The notes under the pieces are model-generated. The model made no database searches and had not been told where the DNA came from. It saw only the letters and a program-made list of their open reading frames with translations. Below, piece after piece: positions 11,860-22,236 of a stretch of 64,000 nucleotides of DNA (position 1 is the first letter of the stretch; the number at the start of each line of letters is the position of its first letter). A program made the position numbers and the translations under genes. This DNA is from Glomus cerebriforme (lineage: Eukaryota; Glomeromycota; Glomeromycetes; Glomerales; Glomeraceae): positions 11,629 to 75,628 of the forward strand of contig QKYT01000284.1 in assembly GCA_003550305.1 (NCBI GenBank). The letters run 5' to 3'.

Positions 11860-13228
11860 TTACCTTGAATATTCTATGCTTATAGTATTATCATATTGTT
11901 CATAATAATCATCAGAATTTTTATTATTAAAATTAAGTAATCTACTTGTATAAATAGTCCCAGAATGTATTTCATATGATAAACTGGTAGAAGATATATT
12001 AATAGTTTGTAATTTATTATTGATTTCATCTGCTTCCCTGATTTGTTTTTTTATTTCTGTTTGATAATTTGATTTATAATACCATAGGTATAAAATATCT
12101 TTAACTTCTAGCGCCGATGGTCGATTTAATGGATTCGCATCTAAGCATCTTTTAATTAGATGCACAATCAATTGGGGTACTTTAATATTAAAACTTGGTC
12201 TGAGTCCTTTGCAGATTTTTATTGCCAAATCATTATAGCTTAAATTATAATAAGGAGGTAATCCAGAAATTACTTCATACATAATTATACCAAAACTATA
12301 GATATCAGCAGCTTTGGTATAATTTTGACTTTGCAAAATTTCAGGAGCAACATAAGGTAAAACACCATAAAAGTTTTTTTTTGTATTTTCTAATGCCGCA
12401 GGTTTGCATAATCTCTCACTTATACAAGTATAATGTTTATTGCCAATATGAGAATCTCGATGAATTGCTGCGGGTATGCATAATCCCATATCACTTATAC
12501 AAGCATAATGTTTATTATGTAGTATATTGCCAATATGTAAATCTCGATGAATTAGCTCATTCATATGAATTTCATTAAGCCCAACTGCAATATTCAATAA
12601 ATTACCAATCTTATCTTCCCAATTGAGCATATCATAACTTTTATTCAAATAATTTCGTAAAGTTCCATTCTCTGCATAATCTAAAACCATAATATAATTT
12701 TTTGTGTTTGGATCTTGAGTTATACCATAAAGTCCAATAATATAGCCAGAAACTTTATGATGTAAGGTAACCTAAAGTATACATTTTATAAAAAATACAT
12801 TAGTAAAAATTGTAATTCATAATTTCACTTAAACGATAATTTAATTTATATACCTCATTGATAAAGTTTAACGTAACATCTTTTGAATTATTTAAACTTT
12901 TCAAAGCTACATCCATATTTCCCCATCGTTTCCATTTTTTATTTTTATTATCCCATTCAGTAATAAATCCATCAATCCATTTTGCTTTATAAATTTTGCT
13001 AAACCCGCCTTGTGCGATATATTTAATATTATAAAATCTATCATAGGGTATCCACTCTAATACTTTGTAGGATTCTTCCGTTGATAACTGAGTATTTTGA
13101 ATAAATTTATCAATATCATTATTACCACTGGTCCAATTTTCAAAATTTTGTTGAAATTGTTTTGCACTACATGCGTTACACCATAGAAGTCCAGTGTTTT
13201 TTTGATTACATTCTTCACACAAATCCAT
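11860..13228 (-). CDS. zinc-ribbon protein kinase with duplicated catalytic-loop segment
   Basis: Two exons (13228-12854 and 12771-11860, phase-0 GAG|GTTACC junction) give about 428 residues. The N-terminus has CEEC...CNAC, a likely zinc ribbon, followed by the lineage motif FENWTSGNNDIDKFIQ and WIPYDRF. The kinase has a degenerate loop AQGGFSKIY, VALKSL lysine, IHRDLHIGN catalytic loop, ISDMGLC (DMG for DFG), VAPEIL and a closing NRPSALEV. The catalytic-loop to DMG segment is duplicated in tandem: a second, worn copy reads IHRDSHIGN...CISERLC and has lost the metal-binding DMG. The insert falls just where the activation segment begins. The stop TAA overlaps a possible donor (AAG|GTAATT), so a short extra 3' exon cannot be excluded. 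This has the same layout as one module of the 22237-25210 gene. Confidence 0.8.
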
Positions 13229-14676
13229 AGTTTGATAAATAAATTATTTAAGAAAGTGATTGTAATAAACTTTATTACTTGAAATAAGTTAAATAATAAA
13301 TTATTAAATAGTGAATTCGCTTTCAGAAGAAGGATAATTAAAATGGAAAATGTTATAAATTTCTTTTATGTTTGAAACAAATGTCGTGCAACGTTTAAAT
13401 ATTACTGCATCGGAACATTAAAATAAATTCTTTTTAATTAAATATAATTTTATTTTAGGTTTTTGTTCTTTTATCGCATTTGCGATATTGTCCATGTGTC
13501 ACGCCACTGAATTTTATTGGTCAGAAATCGCCACATGATTTTGTATTACAGTAAAATTATGATATTTATACTGTATTTGGAATCAATGTATTTCCTTTTT
13601 TTTTTTAATTCTTTGTTTCTTAATTCGTGATTTGTGTAACGATCGGAGCACGGGTTAAAATTTTTAAAATAGTAAATTGTGGAATATAGTAAATATGAAA
13701 GTCGTTCTAAACTGATCTTCATTTCTTCACTTATTAATCCTTTATGTCTTCATAAATTATAAAACACAATTTCTTTCGTCTTGTTCCAACGTTCCATTAT
13801 GGTTTATTTGCGGTAAATTGGTGGACTTTTACTAGTCAAAAAACATCTAAGGACAAAAAACAAATATGTATACCTATACGACTAAATACAGTATGAGAGT
13901 CCAAATAGAACTCAATAAAACCAAGTTTGTTATTCGTATTAGTAGTGTCCATATCCCAAACCAAGCTAGTAAATTTTAAATGTTTAACGTCTCAGACTAC
14001 CATCTAAGACTGGTTTAGTTTGGGACGTGATTGATCACAATTTTCGGATATAAGGTTTTCTCAAGTTTGATTTGGGACATGGTAGAGTTTCTGCAACAGT
14101 AAATACAATTTTCATTGTCTTTAATTTAGCCTTTTCCTTTTCAGTATTCGTATTAATAATCTTTTAGTGGTTTAATGATATATTCATTTGAAATCTCTTA
14201 ATTTGTACTTAAGATTATATAAATAATAAATTTTTATTACAGTAATTGTATTACTTGAATTATAAGAATGAAATGTGAAAAGTTACAATTATTATCAAAT
14301 ATAGTTTTACCAAAAGATAAAGAAATTTTTTGGAGGGAGGGTTATTATTAATTAAATTATAAATATTATATCTATTGTATATCTAAAACAAAATTTTTTA
14401 AGTTATTATGTAAATATAAAAATTTATAAAATGTGATTTAAGCAAAAATTCGATATCACTAAAGAATTTGATTTTATATATGACCTGCATTATGAATTGA
14501 TCCGATTCCAAATAGTTCTAACCAAATATCAATTCGAACTATTTCCATCCTACTAAAAGTTCCGCCAATTTCTCAGCACAGTATTATAAAACCCTAATAC
14601 TTTCTAAAATGTATAAATTTGTTAAAATGCATTAGTATTAAATAAATACAATAAAAAACCAATAAAAAAGTATAAT
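13229..14676. other. intergenic, nothing recognised
   Basis: AT-rich, no coding signal on either strand. A short stretch at about 13950-14090 has inverted pieces (TCCCAAACCA and GTTTGGGAC) but no clear terminal repeats or target-site duplication. Confidence 0.5.
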
Positions 14677-17600
14677 TTAATTTACCATCTTTAGCACCAA
14701 ATCTTCACGTCCATTTTTTATCGCTTTCTTATACCAATAAATAGCCTCGTCTAAATTTTTTTCTATTCCTTTACCTTTCTCATATAAAGTTCCAAGTCTT
14801 TCTTGTGCGTTGCCGTTTCCTTCTTTTGCTGCTATTTTATATAAATTAATTGCTTTCTCTTTATCAATATATGTTCCAATTCCACATTCATAACAACATC
14901 CAAGTTTATATTTTCCATTAATATCTCCTTTTTCAGCTGCTTGCTTATAAAATGCAAATGCTCTAGTTTTATTTTTAAAAACACCTTTTCCTGATTCATA
15001 AAATTCGCCCAATTTATATAATGCAACTTTATTATTATTTTCTGCTGCTTTATGATACCAATAATTAATTTTATCTAAATCATCAATTATTTCTTCTTCA
15101 TTCTTATATAGTGATAAAATATTAAAATTTCTATTTTTTCCAATTGCTTTATTGTATAATTCAAATCCTTTTTCCTTATTAACTTCTGTTCCAATTCCAT
15201 TTATATAACAATACCCAAGTTGAAAAATTGCATCTAAATCTCCTTTTTCAGCAGATATTTTATATAAATTGAATGCTTTAACGAAATCTTTATCAACACC
15301 AATTCCTAATTCATAACATTCGCCTAAATTATATAATGCCACTTCATTACCATTTTCTGCTGCTTTTTTAAAATAATAAAAGGCTTTTTTAAAATCTTTT
15401 TCTACTCCTTCACCATTTTCATATTTATCACCAAGATTATTATGAATTATATCATCAATATTATACTCATTTTCTGATTCAATTGCCTTTTCATTATTAA
15501 CGTTAATCTCAGTTCTAAGTCCAAGTTGAGTAGTATTCATAATTGGTTTATATGCTATTTTCTCATTCTCATCATTATTATCTTTTCCTGCTGCTATATT
15601 GCATTCTTTTTCTTTATTAATACACCAATATTTGAATTTAAAAAATTCTATATATTCACTAGTATTAGCTAAGATTTTATTAACTCTTCTGTAATCATAA
15701 CATTCATCTGCTCCTTTACTAGAATAATAAAAATCGTTTTTTTTAAAACCCTTTTCTACAACTTTTCCATTTTCATATTTATCACTAAGATTATTTTCAT
15801 TTATACTGATATATTTATTTTCCAATTTAAATTCCTTTTCATTATTAACGTTAATCTCAGTTCTAAGTCCAAGTTGGATAGTATTTATAATTGGTTTAGA
15901 TGTTATTTTCTCATTTTTGTCATTATCATCTTTTCCTGCTGCTATATTGCATTCTTTTTCTTTATTAATACACCAATATTTGAATTTAAAAAATTCTATA
16001 TATTCACTAATATTAACTAAGATTTTATTAACTCTTCTGTGATCATAACATTCATCTGCTCCTTTACTAAAATAATATACATGCTTTTCATTTTCATATT
16101 TATCATTAAGATTATTCTCAGTTTTAAATCTAAATTGAGTATCTATAATTGGTTCACATGATTTTCTCTCATTTTTGTTATTATCTTTTTCTGTTGCTAT
16201 GTTGCATAATTTTTCTTGTTTAATACAACAATATTTAAGTTGACAAATTCCAATACATCCACTTATATATATATTAAATAACTCAACCAAGATTTTACTA
16301 GCTCCAACTATGAAATAATAATAAATTAATTCAAATGCTTTTTTCCCTTTTGTGTTATTATCTCCCTTCGCTGCTATGTTGCTTACGTTTTCCTTATTAA
16401 TACAGCAATATTTAAATTGTTGAATAAATTTCGTGTCTCCATTTTTATATAAATTAAATGACTTATTAACTAAGATTTTATTAACTCCAATTCTATAATC
16501 ATAACATTCACTTAAACTAACTCCAATTCCATCATCATAACATTCACTTAAATTATATGGTGCAAATTCATTACCATTTTCTCCAGTTTTAATAAAATAA
16601 TAAAAATCCTTTTTTACATCTTCGCAATTTTCATATTTATCACCAAGATTATTCTGATGTATACCAATATATTCATTTTCCAATTCAAATGCCTTTTCGT
16701 TATTAACGTTAATCTCCGTTTTAAGCCTAAGTTGAGTACTTATAATTGTTTCAAATGCTTTTTTCTCATTTTTATCATTATTATCTTTTTCTGCTGCTAT
16801 GTTGCATGTTTTTTCTTTATTAATACACCAATATTTAAGTTGACAAACTTCTATATATTTTCTATTAACTAAGATTTTATTAACTCTTCCGTAATCGTAA
16901 TATTCACCTGCTACTTTACTAGAATAATAAAAATAGTTTTTAAAATCCTTTTCTACAACTTTTCCATTTTCATATTTATCATTAAGATTATTTTCATTTA
17001 TACTGATATATTTATTTTCCAATTTAAATGCCTTTTCATTGTTAACATTAATCTCAGTTCTAATTCCAAGTTGGGAATTCATAATTGGTTCATATGATTT
17101 TCTCTCATTTCTGTTATTAATATCTTTTTCTGTTGCTAAGTTGCATACATTTTCTTTATTGATACAAAAACTGCAAAATTCTATACATCCACTTTTATAT
17201 AAATTAATAAACTTAAAGATTTCACTAACGTAATAATAAATTAGTCCACATGCTTTTCTCTCATTTTTGTCAACTTCTCTTACATCATTGTATTGCACGT
17301 TATTATGACCTTTTTCTGCTGCTATGTTGCATAAATAATATGAATTTTCTTTATTAACTTCGGTTTCGATTTTTTTATCATAACAATGATGTTCATCAAT
17401 ATTATTAAATGATGTATTTTTAGAATTTATTATAGAATCTTGACTTGAACTACTTTTAGAATTAATAATATTCGAAATATTTTCTAGCAATAAATCATTA
17501 TTTAAACCTAAACTAGTTTTTTCACTTGATTCTAAATAATTTGCTTTTTCTACTGTTAAATAATTTTCGGTTTTNTCATCATTTTTTTCAGGAAAAATTA

Positions 17601-18778
17601 TTTTTTTAAGTGTTGAAACAACTTCTTGCATATTTGGACGTTTATCTTCTTCATAATTCCAACATCCTATTTAAAATAAATAAATAGAATAAAATTAATA
17701 ACTTCTAATAAAAATTTCATTGAATAAAAATAATGATAATATACTTGTATATAAGTTGCTATACTCAATAGGAGTACCATCAATAATATTTTCTCTTTTT
17801 CCTTTTAATATTTCCAAGGCTAAGCTTACATCATATTCTTCAGTATAAAATGGTTTGTAACCACTTGAAATTTGCCACATAAGTACTCCAATACTGTATA
17901 CATCAGATTTCTTATTTAATTCGTAATTTTTATTATTATTGTTTTGATTGGTTTGATTGTTGAAACTTTTTGGGTCAATATAAGGAATTATACCAAATAT
18001 TGAAGAACTACTTGATACATCAGATATTTTTTTTGATAAACCAAAATCTGCCAATTTGATATTTTTCTTATGTATGAGTACGTTGTTTGCATGCTAAAAA
18101 AAAAAGAAAGTATTAACTAATAATTTGCAGAATACAATGATAATTTACAAAATCAATTATTACCAGATCACAATGAATAATATCACATTCATGTATACAT
18201 TTCACAGCACTTGCTAGTTGATATGCTAATTCATATTTATCCCTCCAATCAAGTTCATTAAAATTTTCGCTTAAATAATCATTTAATGTACCACTGTCGG
18301 CATATTCCAAAACTAATGAATATTTACAAATTTCTGAATAAGAGTAATTTAATTAATTTAAATATATGATATTTCTTTTTTTTTTAAAAAAAAAAAAAAA
18401 TCTTACCGGATTCTTTCTTCGTAATTCCAAAAAATCGCAGAATATTTTGATGAAAATCAACTCGTTTATGTAATTTTATCTATTAAGAACTTAATACACA
18501 TTAACTTGATTTATTAATTAAAAAGGTTTCATATATACGTATCATACCTCATTGACAACATCTTTAAGAGTTAATTTATGATCATCAAACGTTTTTAGAG
18601 CGAAAACAGTATCGGTATCTTTCCAATAAGCACGATAGACTTTTCCAAAATTTCCACCTCCTATTTGTTGTATATTTTTAAAATCGGAAAATTTGTAATT
18701 ATTAAAATATTCACTAGAAATTGAATTTTCTAGCCATTCACTATAAATTTCATTTTTAAATTTATTAACTTTTAACAT
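14677..18778 (-). CDS. protein kinase with long degenerate plus canonical Sel1-repeat tail
   Basis: Five exons (18778-18548, 18479-18407, 18333-18164, 18093-17745, 17666-14677) give 1270 residues in frame. The kinase domain (about residues 20-290) has [22 protein letters not shown] and PYIDPKS. The catalytic loop is IIHCDLHANN, so the HRD arginine is cysteine (a non-RD kinase). The tail starts with a Ser/Asn-rich linker. A long stretch of worn repeats follows, rich in CINKEKxCNIAAxKDNN and [13 protein letters not shown], partly as higher-order tandem copies (348-bp period seen at 15593 and 15941). About six regular Sel1 repeats close the protein. The donor of intron 4 is changed from G|GTAAAT (pseudogene) to A|GTATAT, still GT but probably weaker. 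Base 17575 is N, in an Asp codon. This is the intact partner of the inverted pseudogene at 2254-4270. Confidence 0.83.
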
Positions 18779-18790
18779 TTTGAAAAATTT
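15400..18790 (-). repeat. right arm of the large inverted repeat
   Basis: Reverse-complement match to 2254-4270, including introns 1-4. The left arm lacks several segments of the Sel1 region found here. The last 700 bp or so of this gene, with the regular Sel1 repeats, is absent from the left arm. Confidence 0.75.
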
Positions 18791-19413
18791 TTGATAAATC
18801 TAATTTAACGAAGCTTAAAAAAAATAAGATGGAAAAAATAAATTGTTGAAGGCATCTTCATTAATAATTCCATTTACAATGGATCTCTACGAATAAATAT
18901 TTTGATGATCATGCGATCCAAAAAAAGAATGAAAAATTCATTCATTGTTTATCACGCAACGCAGATCATTTTACAATGATTATAATATGTTCGGGTTTGC
19001 CCATTCACGATTAGTACAATTACTATTTTTGCTCAGAGGGCACGTGATTTAATCGGATCACATTATTTTATTTAAATAGCTAAATTAGGTTAGTGATGAG
19101 TAATGAGTAATAATATGGCTAGCTCATTTCATTTCCAAGACCTTTTTTTTTCACAAGCAGAATTATTTATTATATAAATTCAATACCTTACCTTTACCCC
19201 AAACAAAGATTTCAACGTCATTCTCATGTTACAATGCCTGAAAATTTAAAATTTATTAACTCGAACTTCAATTATTAACTTTACAAAGTTCATTACATTC
19301 TTTTCACTATCTAGACTTTTACGTGGATGGTTCCTTAAAAGATGTGGGTACATCTGATATGAGCATGTCATTTGCTCTCTAATATTTCATTCACTGCTAA
19401 ATGCCAACTACCC
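18779..19413. other. intergenic, promoter side of the 18778 gene
   Basis: No gene seen. It does not contain the GCGCCAT / GACGATCAAT promoter block shared by the two plus-strand paralogues, so this copy probably has a different promoter. Confidence 0.5.
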
Positions 19414-19609
19414 CAGTATCACCGACACTTTTTCCACCCCACGTGACTTTTGGCCGGCATTATGGCATTAAGAAATTAACCATGTGACAAATTACGCGTG
19501 ACAAATATGATTTCACACCTCTGGAATACTTAGCGAAAATGAAAAGTGGAGGGGTGTGACGTGGGGGGACAAATATTTTACGTGGGGTGGAAAAGTGTCG
19601 GTGATACTG
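19414..19609. mobile_element. MITE-like element with about 30-bp terminal inverted repeats
   Basis: The left end CAGTATCACCGACACTTTTT...CCACCCCACGT is matched at the right end by ACGTGGGGTGGAAAAG...TGTCGGTGATACTG, a near-perfect inverted repeat with one extra T on the left. The 196-bp element has no coding capacity, and its inside also pairs in part (CACACCTC / GAGGGGTGTG side). No clear target-site duplication is visible in the flanks, so the superfamily is not assigned. Confidence 0.8.
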
Positions 19610-19829
19610 ATCATCGGCCACCACCATCACGGGTTGAACTTGTTTCTATAACTGTTGTTCTTTATATACTGATAGTAAAAGCATTATAATTATTTTATCA
19701 ATTCAAATTATTCTATCTTTACTACCACGCACGTAATATTTTAAAAGAATCAAATTTTTCTTTGTGTATCACTTTACATAATATTATAATATTATTAATT
19801 TTAACAATATTACAGTACTTTATTTTTAC

Positions 19830-20660
19830 ATAAAGTCAATGTGCATTCTGGTACTATTCTGGTGATAATTATAATGATCAAGTAGTTGATACATTATCCA
19901 AAGCTGCTTTGATGGATGATTCACATATTATTTCTTCCAAATTCCAATTTTCTAATATATATTATTTACCCAAATGGAACAATGATCATTTACAACATCT
20001 ATTTCAAAGAATCATAGTGTTACAAACTGGATGAATTTATATAGAAACAGCAAATATCGATCACCTGATATAGATTGGATTACTAATTATTTTTCACTAA
20101 ATGATGAAGTAAGAAGATTCAATGGAAACTCCATTTTAAATATCTTACAAAAAAATCTCATATAAATTCCAACAATAGAACATATTAAAAAATGACATCC
20201 TGATATATAATGGATGGAATTGTCTAATGTGTAAAATTTTAAAGAAGATTTTAATCATGTGTGGACTTGTAGTAATTCCAAAGATAAATTAGAAAATATT
20301 ATTCATAAAAATAGAGAAATTAATTCATTTGATTAACAAATATTCTACTTCTGCAAAAATTACTTATCTTGCGTTAGATCATAATTCTTAAAATGGTTGA
20401 CAAATTATTCTAATAATTTAATTACAGCTATTGATCTAATCAAAGACATTGTTCATCAATTTTTATTTACAACTATCAATATCTATATTTCTTAATAATA
20501 TTTATATAGATATTATGAATGAAATTTGGAAACCTATATGTTCTCAACAATTATTAGATGAATATAATGCAGCTATGCAGGGTTAACTAAAAAAGATAAA
20601 AAAGATAACAAAAAATTTATTTCACGTAATAATAAATAATATCCTATAATATGGTTAGAT
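19830..20660 (+). pseudogene. degenerate LINE-type retroelement fragment (RNase H end)
   Basis: Frameshifted pieces resemble the C-terminal part of fungal non-LTR retrotransposon polyproteins: an HSG...DNYNDQ stretch, then DTLSKAALMDDS, like the end of an RNase H domain; NWMNLYRNSKYRSPDIDWI; EDFNHVWTCSNSKDKLEN, the usual zinc-knuckle-like tail; and near 20510 MNEIWKPICSQQLLDEYN. Stops and frame changes separate them. The family call rests on motif memory, not a search. Confidence 0.55.
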
Positions 20661-22236
20661 TTGGGGGTGGCTTTTAAAATTTTTACAGTTTGTTTGAATT
20701 TTTCTTGGGACTCATTAAGATATTTACTATTACACTTTGGGTGGTGTAATTATCTGAGTCTTTGCGTTAGGTTGATTTGATTCAGGATCGCCACTTTAAA
20801 ATTAGTCACGAGATAACATTTGAACCAATTGAACACCCTTATCCTAGACCCTCTCCTTAAATATGATTGGTCCAGTATTGGTCTAATAATGATTGTTTTT
20901 GTGTAACATTTATCTTCAAAATAAATAAAGCTAGTCTCACTACAAAAATTTCGAATAACTTTACTTAAGCATCTTTCATTTGTTTTCTTTGGCCAAAGTG
21001 TTCAAATTATGCCTTGAAAATAAAAAAAACAAAACCGCGTTTTGACATTATTAAAAAACATCCATAATTTTATATCATATCATGAAAAATTAATATATAG
21101 TATTCACATACCTTATTCATAACTTCTATTAGGCTGTTTATTATGACCAAAGTGCTGAAATTATGTTGTGAAAACGCGTTTATTACGAAATTATTAGTTA
21201 TGAAAATGTTTCTAACTTTATGATAATATTTTACATATGAAGTTATGCTGCTAACAAAATAATATTTAGCTTTATTAATTAATAAACTTCTCAAATATTA
21301 AAATATTGCTTAAAAAGAAAAATATCCCAGGGTTTTTGAAACAATTATAAAAATTTATCCACAGTTTTATTTTTATATTGATTTTGCATAATCTCGTCTC
21401 AAATTCTGTGAGGTAGAAGTTACTGCTACTAATTGATGGTTTTTAACAAAGGAACTAATCAAGTTAAAGTTAGCTTTGATCAACGAAATGTTAAAGATTT
21501 GAATAATATAAGCCATGTAAGTACCACCAAAAGTGATGCATGCCATCATATAAAAAAACACAATGAAAAAATTTGATCCAGCACACCCCGACTAAAGCAT
21601 GAGAGGAAACTCGTCTCGACTCGAAAAAATGATTTTTCCAGATTTTCAATTCGATCTAATCCTTAATTAACATTTGCGATCCGTTGCCATATCTAAAGCA
21701 TTTATTGAGATTTTTTTATCTACGAAAATTAGGCTAGCAGGATAAACTTTTATAGAAATTTTGTTCCCTCCTAGCATTATTATTAATTTTACGAATTAAT
21801 TATTGCGTTCAGCATGTTACTGTAAATGTAATAATGTAATTAATAATGATTATTTTCATGTTATGATTTATTGAATTTTTAACACCGAATTCGTTATAAT
21901 AAGAACTAAAAGATATTTATTAATAATTTCAAATTGATTTGTTCAATTACAAACTGATTTATTTATAATCAGTGTTGAACAACACATAAATATTTATACT
22001 GTATAAAGTAAAGAAGAAAATAACAAATAAAATAACAAATGTTAAAAATAATAATACTTTAGAATCATTTTTTTAAAAGAAGTAAGCTATTTCAATCTAT
22101 ATTTCATAACAATTTCTATTTTATCCTTTCTTCTTAGCATGATCATTGGTATTTTAAATTTGGAAACTGCAGAAAGTATAGTTTCAAATTAATAAATTGA
22201 ATTATAATTTATCAAACACAAAACATTTAATGAAAC
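20661..22236. other. intergenic, nothing recognised
   Basis: No convincing gene on either strand. Short open frames near 21070-21560 are hydrophobic, AT-driven and without family features. Confidence 0.45.

Noticed and set aside
12381..12578. Plus-strand open frame over the kinase
   Set aside because: Antisense shadow of the duplicated catalytic-loop segment.
21070..21561. Two short minus-strand open frames
   Set aside because: AT-driven, no motif, no plausible splice sites joining them.
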